From positions 445,334,022-445,398,021 of the forward strand of contig CM053028.1 in NCBI GenBank assembly GCA_028564925.1: DNA of 64,000 bases, given 5' to 3'. A model generated the notes under the pieces. It saw only the letters and a program-made list of their open reading frames with translations, ran no database searches and was not told where the DNA came from. The translations under genes and the position numbers were made by a program. Origin of the DNA: Lithobates sylvaticus (Eukaryota; Chordata; Amphibia; Anura; Ranidae). How positions within the stretch are numbered: the first letter of the stretch is position 1; the number at the start of each line of letters is the position of its first letter. Below are positions 33,942-46,016 of the stretch, one piece after another.

Positions 33942-35519
33942 CAGTAGAGAAAATAATTATTTGATCCCCTGCAGGTTTTGTAAGTTTGCCCACTTACAAA
34001 GAAATGAAGGGTCTATCATTTTTTATCATAGGTATATTTTAAATGATAGAATATCAACCACAAATCCAGAAAAAACGCATGATACAAATGTTATAGATTG
34101 AGGTGTAGTTCAGTGAGTAAAATAAGTATTTGATACCCTTCCAACCAACAATAATTCTGGCTTCCACAGACTGGCTACAGTATGTGCTCATGTGGTACAT
34201 AGGAGCACCTTCTTAAATTGACAGGACTAACCTAACGACAACTCATTATGTGTATAAAAGACACCTGTCCACAGAATCTCTTTCTTCCATTCAAATCTCA
34301 CCAATATGGGCAAGACCACAGAGCTGTCAAAGGATGTCAGGGACAACATTGTAGACCTGCACAAGGATGGAATGGGCTACAAGACCATCAGCATGAAGCT
34401 TATTGAGAAGGAGACAACTGTTGGAGCGATTATTCGCAAATGGAAGAAATACAAAATGACCATCAATCACCCTCGGTCTGGAGCTCCATCCAAGATTTTT
34501 CCTCGTGGGGTAAGGATGATCATGAGAAAAGTGAGGGATCAGCCCGGAACTACATGGGAGGAGCTTGTAAATGATCTCAAGGCAGTTGGGACCACAGTCG
34601 CCAAACAAACCATTGGTGACACAATATGCCGCCATGGATTGAAATCCTGCAGTGCCTGCAAGGTCCCCCTCCTCAAGAACGTACATGTACAGGCCCATCT
34701 GAAGTTTGCCAATGAACATCCAAATGATTCAGAGAAGGATTGGGAAAAAGTGCTGTGGTCAGATGAGACTAAAATTGCTGTGTTTGGAGGAAGAAAAATG
34801 ATGACTATGATCCTAAGTACACCATCCCTACAGTCAAACACAGAGGTGCAAACATTATGCTTTGGGCTGTTTCTCTGCTTAAGGTACAGGCCGACTTTGC
34901 TGCATTGAGGGGCCAATGGACAGGGCCATGTGTTGTAAAATATTGGATGAGAACAATCTTCCCTCAGCCAGAACACTGAAGATGGGTCATGGATGGGTCT
35001 CAGCATGACAATAACCCAAAACATACCGCCAAGGCAACAAAGGAGTGGCTCAAGAAGAAGCAGACTAAGGTCATGGAGTGGCCTAGCCAGTCTCCAGACC
35101 TTAATTCTATATAAAATGTATGGAGGGAGCTGAAACTTTGAGTTGCCAAGCGATAGCCAAGAAACCTTAAGGATTTAGAGAAGATCTGTGAAGAAGAATG
35201 GATCAAAATCTCTCCTGAGATATGTGCAAACCTGGTCACCAACTACAAGAAACGTCTTACCTTTTTGCTTGCTAACAAGGGTTTCTCCACCAAGTACTAG
35301 GTTATGGTTTGCTTGGGAATCAAATACTTATTTTACACACTGAACTGCAACTCAATTTATAACATTTCTATCGTGTGTTTTTTCAGGATTTTTGGTTGAT
35401 ATTCTGTCTCTATCATTTAAAATGCACCTATGATAAAAAAAATTATAGACTCTTAATTTCTTTGTAAGTGGGCAAACTTACAAAATCTGCAGGGGATCAA
35501 ATAATTAATTTACCCATTG
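33942..35519 (+). mobile_element. Tc1/mariner element, 1.58 kb, inactive
   Basis: TA at 33940-33941 and 35520-35521. Long inverted ends: CAGTAGAGAAAATAATTATT and, on the right, ATAATTAATTTACCCATTG, plus more than 100 bp of inverse match including TTTGTAAGTGGGC. The transposase starts at 34306 ([12 protein letters not shown]) and has the helix-turn-helix region, LWSDETK near 34755, [10 protein letters not shown] near 35007 and SPDLN near 35094. The frame is lost after about residue 160 and has further stops, so it is a fossil of an ordinary DNA transposon. Confidence 0.9.
34306..34908 (+). pseudogene. Tc1-type transposase, N-terminal part
   Basis: A 200-codon frame; about the first 160 residues are recognisable as Tc1 transposase: paired-type DNA-binding region ([19 protein letters not shown]) and the start of the DDE domain ([12 protein letters not shown]). 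After this the frame changes into unrelated residues; the rest of the transposase continues in another frame to about 35297. Not functional. Confidence 0.85.
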
Positions 35520-35521
35520 TA

Positions 35522-36920
35522 TGTCTCAAGCTTCCCAAAGAGCCCAAAAACCCTGGAGCTCTAATATGGAAATTTCTGCAAGCTTAGGAGGGGGCAGTCC
35601 TTCGCTCTAGACCGTAGTAGCTGGTTTAATTTGCATGACGAGTGCCTTGGTTTTCTGGTCTCCCTGTGTCTATATGGTATCTGACTTTTCATGCAGACAC
35701 CTCTAGATATCTTCTGTACATCTCTGATGACAGTTTAGAATGATCCATTCCTTTAAATATAATTTTGGTGCCTTTATATTGGGTTTCTCTACAGGAATCC
35801 TTTGGATCTCTTTTAGCTCAAAAGCGGCTAGTCCCTACAGAGATATCTGCAATATACTTAATATACAAATTTGGACTTTTAGCTAAAAGTTAATGGTATG
35901 TTCACCTACTCATGGTTGGCCTAACCCTGTGACCTGGGAGCATGTCTATATAGTGCTGGTTGGTACAACTATGCTGATCTCATCTTTTGTGACCCCTCTG
36001 AGATCATTCAAAAATACAAAACATGAGTAGTTCTGTAATGTGCTGGACATGATTGACACTCTGGCACTTTCATCAGAATGCCATACTTGAGAAAAGTTGG
36101 CAGTACCCAATGTTGAGATGTACGAGTCTCGGGAGAAGGATGGGGAAATAATTTTGCACAGGTGAGCCACTATTAGAATACATATTTTATATCTGGTAGT
36201 GGTTTTGCTCAATTCTGGTTCACTTTAATTATATGGTGGAATTTATGGTTTAGGAATTTCTTGATTTCTTGGGTTGGCCTTTTTCTTAAAAAACCTTTTT
36301 GTGTTAAAATCATGGAAAAAATAGACAAACAGCCAAATTACAGTTTCAGTGTAGTTTGATCTTTTTTTTATTTAAAAAACTTTGTTGACAAGCTCCATAA
36401 AAAATTCTGAAAATCTTTGAACTCAACTTTTTTTTTTGTTTCATTTTGCTACAATACAAGCTGTTGTCAGTTCTTTAACTTTTTGGTTTTTAAAACCATA
36501 TCTGTAGAGTGAAATACGTTGTAGATAGTTTCCACATATGCAATAAATTAAGTATCTTTTGACCAAGAACCAATTAATTCCTATTAACCACTATGGAGAA
36601 ATATTGTTACAAAAGTGCATTATTGAACATTGCAGAGAGGTGATAGCAGTATAGACATATATATATATATATATATTTAACTACAAAATGTTTTTATTGG
36701 TCTGTTATTATTTTGTTCAGATCTTCTTCCTTCATTTTGTTCTGATATGTCATGTTTGTCATATAAAGACTGAATAGTAAGAACATTTGTGGAATATCTT
36801 AAACAGTTGGTGTGTTGTGTCTGTTTTTAATTTTGTGAATTGCTAAAATGGATGAAGGGTTTTCATTTTTTCAGAAAAAAATACAACGCATAACAATCAC
36901 TTTCTCAAGGTTGAAACGGT
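35522..36920. other. No gene recognised; short (AT)n tract
   Basis: AT-rich DNA. A dinucleotide (AT)n tract lies at about 36657-36676. No exon or repeat end supported. Confidence 0.35.
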
Positions 36921-36925
36921 TAGGG

Positions 36926-37236
36926 CCTGTTCACTCCAGCAAGACCCACTGAAACTGGTGTGCGCTGTGAGACACAGTGCCAATGCGCCAGCACATCAAA
37001 TTGTTTACATTTTTCACAGAACTTTATTAAAAAATGTCACAGCGGATTTGCAATGCAGTAGTTCGCAATGCATCCTGCTGCGCTGTAAAAAAGAGTAGTG
37101 AATGCAGTACTTTTTCTCAGCTCACACAACAGCAACGCTGTGGTGTAAACTTTTACCATCTAAAACAAGGTATTTGGCCTTGTCTGTGCATTGGGGTCGC
37201 ACTGGAGATAGCTGCATCTGGTGTGAGTGGACTTTA
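36926..37236. mobile_element. Possible MITE with GGCCTGTTCACTCC end
   Basis: GGGCCTGTTCACTCCAG near 36928 is mirrored loosely by GGTGTGAGTGGACTTTAA near 37237. Interior includes AATGCAGTAGTTCGCAATGC repeats. Decayed; family uncertain. Confidence 0.35.
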
Positions 37237-37390
37237 AACTGCATTTGATATCACATTATGTTATGCTACCCTCACTATGTGGTTCAGGTGCTCCGGCAAA
37301 TTCATCATAATCATGTTTATAGTCATACCATTGTCCTTTGCATAAGGACTATTTATTATATACATATTCACACAATCCCAAATTTTAGAC

Positions 37391-38390
37391 CTTAAAAAAG
37401 AAGTCCAGCTTTTCCTCACCAAAACAACAGATCTCTTGTGCATGTAAAGAAATCACAACCCCACCGTCAGTTTATGTGTAACTTACCCCCTTTAGCTGTA
37501 AACAGCAGGTTTCTGTGTCTGTGATGTCACTCCTCCTCCTGGCTGAATTTCAAAGTTCTCCGACTTCCTGTTTCCTTCCTTTTCCAGTCCTGATACTGCA
37601 TGGCCCATGATCCTCTGAGCCTCTGTGGTTTCAGGGTGGGCTATGGTAGTCACTTGTACCAGTTCTAGGAGTGGATGTGGGTGGGTTCTATGGTTACTGT
37701 GGGTGTTTCTGGGCCTTAATGTGGGTGGTGAAAGGTGTAAATGTATCATACCTTCTCTTGTGTCATTCCTGACTTGTAGCATGCCAAAGAATAATGGCTT
37801 ACTGCAAGACTACAGAGGAATAGCTATGGGAGGTTATATGTAAATGAGTCATATGTAAATGAGTCACTTCACAGAGAGAAGGGCTCTGGGAGGGCAGGAT
37901 CTGAGGGGTGGGACTCTCCCTGTTCACACTGGTCGGCATATTTAACTGGGCAGGACTGAATTCTAATTGTGATCCATTCAATCCTGTCCAGCTGCTCGCT
38001 TTAAGAACAGGCTGTGTATGAAGGAGTTTTCTTCTTGAATAATGTCGTGATCTGTGAGGCGGGAGGCTTGGACTCTTCCTGTAGGTGTGACTGGGTGGGA
38101 TTGAATGCTAATTAAGATATATTCCATGCCATCCCATCCACCATCAGATGTGAGGGAAACGACATAATTTGCAGTCTGGAAGATTACAAAGGGGAGTGGC
38201 TGTGGAAGGTACACAGTCTATCAGCAGGATATACAGAGTGTCACATGATACAAAGCCATAACTAAACCCAGAATGTCAGGGGATCTGCAGACACTAGAGC
38301 TATGTGATACAGAGGTATGATCTATGCTGGGATTGATCATTCCATTCAGTTCTAGTGAAAAGAAAGTTGGAGTTCAGCTTTAAAGTAGAA
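37391..38390. repeat. Unclassified repeat-like region
   Basis: Begins with TTAAAAAAGAAGTCCAGC and ends with GGAGTTCAGCTTTAAAG, a loose inverted pair resembling the ends of the TTAA|AG family. The interior carries (ATGTAAATGAGTC) in two tandem copies at 37840-37865. No coding evidence. Confidence 0.3.
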
Positions 38391-38634
38391 TTAATGCATT
38401 TGCATATACCCCTCTCCCTTAGTTCCCCAGCAAAGTCTCACAAACACATGTTGAACTTACCACTGAAGTCCACTTCATGCAGCTTTTTGTAATAGAGGGA
38501 CAAGGCTGCTTAACTGTTACTTAATTTAAAGCAGTATAATCCATTATCTGGCTACACCTAGCCATGCACACCCACTGCCTTCTGGACTGGCATTATTCTG
38601 GATTCTAAAGCATAATTACCATTTGCAACATTAA

Positions 38635-39156
38635 AGCGGTTCTGCACCCATTTCATTTAGTAAATCTCTTTGCCTTCCAAATCAGGCAAGAGTACTAAAT
38701 GAAATGTTTTTTTTTTTTTTTTTTTTTTTTACTTACCTTGTAATTGAAGACTTCCGGTCTTCTCTCTCTGCGGCCGTGGGCGGGGTCTCTGCGTCCATCG
38801 TCGTCACGCCACACTGTCTCCTGGGATCTGGTGTCATTGATCCCAGGAGTCAGTGCGGGCATCTTCCGAAATCTCGCGAGATTTCGGCCACAGATGTGCC
38901 GGCCACAGATGTGCCGTTACTGCGCACGCGCGAGTAACGGCGGTGCATGCTGGGCCATCTAAAGTTCCTGTGGGTGTTTCACATGCCCACAGGCAAGATG
39001 GCCCCCAGCACTAAAGAAGAAGACGAGGAACTTCATCGGACGAAAACCGGCGGCGATCGAGATGGAAGATGGAACAGGTGAGTCCCCTAATAAAGGTAAG
39101 CATACTTTATATTACGTCCTAAAAAAAAAATTTTTTTTACAGAGTGCAGAACCGCT
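38635..39156. mobile_element. TTAA|AG family MITE, AGCGGTTCTGCAC ends
   Basis: TTAA at 38631-38634 and 39157-39160; ends AGCGGTTCTGCACCC and GAGTGCAGAACCGCT. GC-rich middle includes AATCTCGCGAGATTT. A poly(T) run lies at 38707-38730. Non-coding. Confidence 0.8.
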
Positions 39157-39202
39157 TTAACAGCTAAGTGTTTGGTCTTTAATACAATTAGTTACCAGTT
39201 AA

Positions 39203-39557
39203 AGAGGACCTTTAGCCTGTTTGGAAAAAAAAATTGAAGTCAGCAGCTACAAGTACTGTAGTTGCTGACTTTTAATTAAAGGACACTAACTGTCTAAGGA
39301 TCCAGTGTTGTCCTCACCTGGGGTGGTTCTTTGCCGTTCTTCAAGTCCTCCCACTGGGAATGTGCGAGCCATGTTGTGCTGTGTGAATAGTTCCGCAGCC
39401 TCATAGGACCTGTGACGTATCCTAAGAGTTTGCGGCCAGGAGCAAGTACGGTACTTACCAAAACGAAGTACCCCACAACATTTTTTTTCAAAAGTGTTGG
39501 GGGGGGTGGGGAGAGAGCACATAAAGCGGGACTTCCTTTTTGGGATGGAGTTCTGCT
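39203..39557. mobile_element. TTAA|AG family MITE with internal hairpin
   Basis: TTAA at 39199-39202 and 39558-39561; ends AGAGGACCTTTAGCC and GATGGAGTTCTGCT. The hairpin GTCAGCAGCTACAAG / GTAGTTGCTGACTTTT lies at 39238-39274, in the opposite orientation to the copies at 9494 and 27274. Confidence 0.7.
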
Positions 39558-39899
39558 TTAAGATGCACTGTATGTTCTGTCCTCCTTCTGCAATCCCTTA
39601 TACAGACTACACAATGGACCTATTTTTTTACTGTGGTCTGTGCACAAAACATGAATAAAAATAGGTCATGCAGTCTATTGTAAATGTCGGCATTCCAGGC
39701 TGCAGCTGCACCACACAGTGACCACACCACAGATATCTAGTTTTGAACCCGATTAGAGTAAATGCAGACAGTCATGCAAAAAATTAGGTATTATAGGTAC
39801 TAGTTACAGCACAGCTAAGCATGTTCACCCCCTGTATTTGAGTTATATCTATTAGAAACATTTAATTAGGGCAGGGAGGAACACATTAACGTTTTTATA

Positions 39900-40842
39900 C
39901 AGTGGGGAGAATAATTATTTGATCCCTCTGCAGATTTTGGATGTTTCCCTCCTTACAAAGAAATGAAGGGTCTATGTCATAGGTGCTTGACTGTAGGCAT
40001 GGTGTTCTTAGGGTCATGGTCAGCATTTTTCTTCCTCCAAACACGGCAAGTCCCCCTCCTCGAGAAGGTACATGTACAGTCATGCCAATGAACATTTAAA
40101 TGATTTAGAGAAGGATTGTGAGAAACTACTGTGGTCAGATGAGACCAAAACTAAGCTCTTTGGTATTAACTCGACTCGCCGTGTTTGGAGAATGAAAAAT
40201 GCTGACATGGTCAAGCAGGGAGGTGGAAACATGATGCTTTGGGGCTGTTTCTCTGCTAAAGGTACAGGCCGACTTTGCCACATTGAGGGGCCAATGGACG
40301 TGGCCATGTATTGTAAAATTTTGGATGAGAACCTTCTTCCCTCAGCTACAACACTGAAGATGGGTCCCCCAGCATGACAGTGACCCAAAACATACCACCA
40401 AGGCAACAAAGGAGTGGCTCAAGAAGAAGCACATTAAGGTCATGAAGTGACCTTAATCCTATAGAAAATTTATGGAGGGACCTGAAACTTTGAGTGCCGA
40501 GCGACAGCCAAGAAACCTTAGGGATTTAGAGAAGATCTGTAAAAAAAGTGGACCAAAATCCCTTCTGAGATGAGTGCAAACCTGGTAACCAACTACAAGA
40601 AATGTCTTACCTCCTGTGCTTTCCAACAAGGATTTCTCCTTGTACTAAGTCATGTTTTGCTTGTGGATCAAATGCTTATTTTACTCACTGAACTGCAACT
40701 TAACTGATAGCATTTGTTTTATGTGTTTTTTGTTGATATTCTGCCTCTATCATTTAAAATACACTAACAATTATAGACCCTTCATTTATTTGAAGGTGGG
40801 TAAACTTCTTTGCAGGGGATCAAATAATTATTTTCTCCACTC
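39900..40842 (+). mobile_element. Internally deleted Tc1 element with an internal inversion
   Basis: Ends CAGTGGGGAGAATAATTATT and AATAATTATTTTCTCCACTC at TA. Related to the element at 33942. The first 1 kb of transposase sequence is missing. About 39985-40050 (TTTTTCTTCCTCCAAACAC) is in reverse orientation to the rest, which runs plus: KLLWSDETK near 40125, GGNMMLWGCFSAKGTG near 40220. No intact frame. Confidence 0.8.
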
Positions 40843-40846
40843 TATA

Positions 40847-41288
40847 CAGTGGAACCTCAGACTACGAGCATAATCCGTTCCAGGAGTATGCTCTTAATCA
40901 AGGCGAGTTTTCCCATTGAATTCAATGGAAACGAAAATAATTTGTTCCGCATTGACATAAATGGGATGCAATACCGCATGCGGACAGAGGCGGGGGCGCC
41001 GGAGAGCCTCAGAAACGTCCGAAAAGGCCCGTGCACACTTCGGCTGACCTTGGCAAACCTCGGAAAGACTGTTCACGAGCCTTTCCGAGGTCAGCCGAAC
41101 TGTCCTCCGGCTTTTCCATGCATTTCCGAACACCGACAATCGGCGCTGTTTGGCTCCGGTATCCCCACCTCAGGCCAAAAGCGGTACTGCACACCGCTTT
41201 TGGCCTGAATCCTGCTCGTTTTGCGAGTCAGGATTTTTAGAAATACAGTGCTCGTTAACCGCGTTACTCGCAAACCGAGGTTCCACTG
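40847..41288. mobile_element. pogo/Tigger-like MITE
   Basis: Ends CAGTGGAACCTCAGACTACG and AACCGAGGTTCCACTG with TA on each side (40845-40846, 41289-41290). The 5' end abuts the preceding Tc1. The centre is a GC-rich palindrome (TTCCGAGGTCAGCCGAA against TTCGGCTGACCTTGG). Frames on both strands are shadows. Confidence 0.8.
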
Positions 41289-41778
41289 TATATAAATGCA
41301 AATGTAATTTTTGGAAAAACACCATAGTTCCTCTTTATAGAGCCCAGAACACAACTAAATTGGGGTTAAAGTGACATTAAAGGATATCCTTATACTTCAG
41401 AAGTAATCCACTACAAACATACACTATTGGCTCTGTAATCCCATTTTCATGAAATAATTTCTTACTGTGTTCTTATGCTTCCTTGTAACTTCCTCTGTGA
41501 GCTTTCAAATCGCTTCTTTTCCCCTCACTTCTGCTCCTTTGGAAGAAGCAACATTAATTGTTGTCATGTGGACTGCTCTATGCATACTACAAATCCCAGT
41601 TTCCCTAGTCCATCTCAGGAGTGAGCAAGAGAGGGTGGCTACATTCCTACATATAGTGAGATCGTGGAGAAAAAAAAAACGAAGCCACCCTCTAACAGGA
41701 AGTCAGATCACAGCTAAAAAAATAATTTGGTGTTTTGGAGTTCCCTGAGAGCAATAGAAGCAAGGTATTTTTATTTAA

Positions 41779-42125
41779 AGCGGTGTTTTACCTTAAAAAA
41801 TGTTTTTTTAAAAGTCAGCAGCTAAAAAAAAAAAGTTGCTGCTGACTTTTAATAAGTACACTCACCCTCCCAGGGCGCCCGCGATATCGGTCGTGGAGGC
41901 CGAGATGTCCCTAAAAACATCAGTAGCTTTGCAGTGAGTTTTTCAACTTTTTTCAACGTTTTTGCAATAGCATTTATTAACGTTTTTCTGCAATAGCATT
42001 TATTTTATTGATTTTTTAAGAAAAAAAATATATATATATTTTTTTTTTTCAATGGATCAAAAACGTTAAAAAAACACCGCTGAGCGACGTTTTTGAGCCT
42101 TTATCAATGTTTATTAGCGTTAGAG
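41779..42125. mobile_element. TTAA|AG family fragment with hairpin
   Basis: Starts TTAA|AGCGGTGTTTTACC at 41775. Contains AAGTCAGCAGCTAAAA / GTTGCTGCTGACTTTTAA at 41811-41854 and then AAGTACACTCACC. From 41935 onward there is an AACGTTTTT-rich segment with inverse copies near 42060. Right end not found. Confidence 0.5.
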
Positions 42126-42770
42126 CGTTTTTACAGCTGAAAAACGTCTCTCAGAACCCACTCGTTTTGTTTTTTTTTTTACTGCGCAAAAACGCCACTG
42201 CCCAACACTGCCGATAACAGCCTGTACACATGGACACATAGGATAACATGATGGAGAGTTTAATGACTGTAGAAAAAAACATCTACTGCCAAAAACAGCT
42301 CCTGATTTTTTACAATTTTCAGTGGTACTTTGTTTTTCTTTGTTCATTTCTAAAATGAGTGGAGGTGGCTGCAAGGATACAAGTTAGTGTAGGCCCACAA
42401 ATGAATGGACAAAAAAAGCTGTTGTAAGCTGGCAAAGGTTGTGCCTTCAGTAACCTACGCCTGCTCTCATCACAAAGAATGATGTTTGCTAAGCTGCTGA
42501 GGGATGGCAAAGTAAGCATTGCTCAATAAGCATGAAGATTTTCAAATATTCACACCGGTGCAAGGGCAATCTAAAAGTAAGGCCTTGGATGAAGTAAAAC
42601 AAAGTGTGTGATTTGTTAGCCAGGGAAAGCTTTTTGTGTTCACCTTTGTTCATGTTTTGACTTAACCGCTTGACTTGAGCCTCACTTTAGTGGCCACCAG
42701 AGCCACTTTTATTAAACAGGGAGACTATAGATGGGCAGAGATTAGCTTCTGGCTAGGGGTTAGCAATTAC

Positions 42771-42987
42771 AGGCATAACCCACTTTTAAGTACACAATGG
42801 GGTTTATTGTGTAAAATCAGGCTCCCTTCTGCATAGAAACCAATGAGCTTCTAACCCCAGATTGTTCAATTAAGCTTTGGTAATAAAACCTGGAAGCTCA
42901 TTGGTTTCTATGCAGAAGGGAGCCTGATTTGCACTTTCCAGCTTTAGTAAATAAACCCCATTGTGTACTTAAAAGTGGGATATGCCT
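42771..42987. mobile_element. Palindromic MITE
   Basis: AGGCATAACCCACTTTTAAG is mirrored by CTTAAAAGTGGGATATGCCT. Nested inside are AATGGGGTTTATTGTG / TAAATAAACCCCATTGTG and GGTTTCTATGCAGAAGGG with its inverse. One copy here; target duplication not resolved. Confidence 0.6.
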
Positions 42988-44469
42988 GTATAGTCACAGA
43001 TTCTCCACTACCTACATAAGCAAAGGGTAAAAGTTGCACTACTTCAAGAAACATATTTCGCTACTGGCAAAACTATCCTAGCAGCAATAACAGATATTGT
43101 ATCACATGGTATCACTGTACCAACCCAGAAGGCAAGACTAAAAAGGTATCCACTGCCCTCCATAAATCTTTACAGGCCCAAATCATTGATAAAAAAAAAT
43201 TGACCCGCTAGATAGATACTTGCTACCAGGGCCGGATTAATGTAGGGGCTACTGGAGCTGCAGATCCAGGCCCCTACCATAATATAGGCCCAATACACTG
43301 AAACTGCACACAATCGCTGGCTGCCAGACACTATATTGTACAGACATTGCAGAGCTTCAGCGGAGCGGTGCCTGTGTGCCAACTGCGCTCCTTCTCAAGT
43401 CTAGGACCAGCACACCTACCTCCCTGTCAGGTGGAGTGATCTCCACCCGACAGGAGTTCCTGGTCCCAGCGCAACGTCATCATTCAGGGGCCAGTCCGGG
43501 AGGCTCGATGGGAGAGGAGTGCTGGTGGTGCTGCAATCAGCGAGGAGCCGCTGTAAAAGTGAGCAGAGCAGAACAATAATCTAAGGGCAGTGGCAGATGG
43601 TTTTGTCCTATTCTATGTTGTGTCAGCTCAGTGTGAACTGGCTGAAGTGGACTGGGGGAGGAGGAAGAGGAGGTTAATTAATTAATAATACTATTTGTAT
43701 TATGCAGAATGAAGGGGGTTAATGTACTCCCACTGACCAGTAGCAGTTAATTATCCCCTCTGTGTGCTGCATTACTGACAGTGGCACCAGTGACAGTGAG
43801 TGTTAAATAACCCCTTTATGCTGAAGCATGAAGGGGTTTATAAACACTGACATTGGTGCCACTAATGCAGCACAAAGGGGTTAATTAACTGCCACTGGTC
43901 ACTGATGCATCGTGCTGCATAATGCAAATAGTATTGTTAATTAAAGTTCACCTTTTGGAACATGTTACACGTTCCACACGTTTTTAGGTCTCACCGATCT
44001 GCTCCCTCTAGTGACAGCAGGCCAGGGATCTTCTCCCTGAACTAGCTGTCACAATAAAAAAAAAAAAAAAAGAAAATGCGGTTGTGCAAGGCTCCATCAG
44101 CCTGACCGTGTCATTCATTCACAGAGCTCTGTAAATGGGAAACTACAAGTACCGATGGTCTCTGCGTCTGTCGGCTTGTAGTTCTCAATGACCTACCAGG
44201 ATGCTGTTAGGCGCTCTGGTAGTTCATTGTCTTTTCTTGTCAGCATGTAACTGCCTGCCCAAACAATGTACAAGCAGACAGATACACTGACAAGTCTGCA
44301 GGAGTCCTGCGTGGCATCTGCGATCTGCTGATTGTGGGTGCAATGCTTTTCAGGCCACTAGCAAAAAAAAATAATAAATTATTTTACTTCCGAGAAGATG
44401 TGCATGTATTGTTTTTTTTAAGGTGAACTTGTGTTTTAACCCCCCCCCCCCCCAAAGAGTTAACCACCT

Positions 44470-44935
44470 CCAGTCAGTTCACATGCCATCAATGCTGGGG
44501 GATATCATTACGTAAGCTGGCACCATTGCTGGGGTAGATTGTTGCAGAAATTGGAACTGATGCTGGGGGTTATTATTGCAGCTGACACTAATGATGTGGG
44601 TTGTTATTGCGTAAACCGGCACTGATGTTTTCAGTTATTATGGAAACTGGCATTTATGCTGGGGGGTTATTATTTCCTAAACTGACATCTAATCAGGGTG
44701 GATATAATTGCGTAAACTGGCACTGATGCTGGGGGCTATTATTGCTGCTACTGACACCAATGCTGTTATTGCATAAACTGGCACTGATGTTTTCAGTTAT
44801 TATTATGAAAACTACCATTTATGGAGCAATTATCATTTCCTAAACTGGCACCTATGCTGGGTGGATATAATTGCAGAAACAGGCATTGATACTGGGGGTT
44901 GTTATTGTGTAAACTGGCACTTATGCAGATGGTCA
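44470..44935. repeat. Degenerate tandem array inside the hAT element
   Basis: Repeats of AAACTGGCACTGATGCTGGG followed by TTATTATTGC, spaced about 55-65 bp, seven or eight units with much variation. Non-coding. Confidence 0.7.
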
Positions 44936-44939
44936 TTAA

Positions 44940-45568
44940 GAAATATTTTTGCGCTATAAACAAAAATAGAGCGACAATTTTTTACTTTTTGCTATAATAA
45001 ATATCCCCCAAAAATATATATAAAAAAAATTTGGGCTAAAAAAATCGCAATAAGCGTTTATTGATTAGTTTGCACAAAAGTTATAGCGTCTACAAAATAG
45101 GGGATAGTTTTATGGCATTTTTATTAATATTTTTTTTTTTACTAGTAATGGCGGCGATCAGCGATTTTTATTGTGACTGCTACATTATGGCAAGCACGTC
45201 GAACAATTTTACACATTTTTGGGACCATTGGCATTAATAGGGGCAGCGATCAGTGCGATTAAAAATGCATTGATTACTGTAAAAATGTCACTGGCAGTGA
45301 AGGGGTTAACCACTAGCGGGCAGTGTGACATCACTGATCGTCTTTCCCTATGACAGCGAACAGACGATCAGTGACAGCCTCACTAGGAAGCACGGGGAGA
45401 GGTTTGTTTACACTTACCTCTCCCCATTCTTGAGCTCTGTGACCCAATCATGGGACACCAGTGGCGATTGGGTCCGCGGGTCCCGGTCACGGCTAGGCTC
45501 TTAAAGGGCAACGTACCTGTACGTGCCATTCTGCCGACGTACATCGGCATGAGGCGGTCCTTAAGTGG
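44940..45568. mobile_element. TTAA-family fragment, left end missing
   Basis: Runs from TTTTTGCGCTATAAAC through ATAGCGTCTACAAAATAGG and ATGGCGGCGATCAGCG to the GC-rich part and CGGTCCTTAAGTGG, closing at TTAA 45569-45572. Reverse orientation to copy A. Confidence 0.75.
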
Positions 45569-45572
45569 TTAA

Positions 45573-46016
45573 AGTGGAGTTCCACCCAAAAGTGGAACTT
45601 CTGCTTTAAGGAGTCCTGACCCCCTGACATGCCACATTTGGCATGTCATTTTTTTTGGGGAGGATGTCTTGACAGGTACCAAGCTCCCTCTTCCGCTCGG
45701 GCCACCTTGGTGGCCCCTCCCTCCCTGCAAACTTCTGGGACACGTCACAGGTCCCAGAAGATTGCCCGGCCATTCAGAACAAGCAGCGCGACTTGCACAT
45801 GCGCATTACACACACGGCTGTGAAGCCACAAGCTATCACAGCCAGGTGCTCACAGCAGTGATTCCGGTGCAACAGAGAGACGGGGGAGGGAACCAAGGTT
45901 TCGGGTGGCCGCGTCGCTGGACTGTGGGACAGGTGAGTGTGTGTTTATTAAAAGTCATCAGCTACACTTTTTATAGCTGCTGACTATTAATAAACAGAAA
46001 TGGCTGGAACTCTGTT
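45573..46016. mobile_element. TTAA|AG family MITE sharing a TTAA with the previous element
   Basis: Starts AGTGGAGTTCCACCC after the shared TTAA 45569-45572; ends CTGGAACTCTGT with TTAA at 46017-46020. Contains CGCTGGACTGTGGGACAGG and the hairpin AGTCATCAGCTACA / ATAGCTGCTGACT at 45954-45987. Confidence 0.7.
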
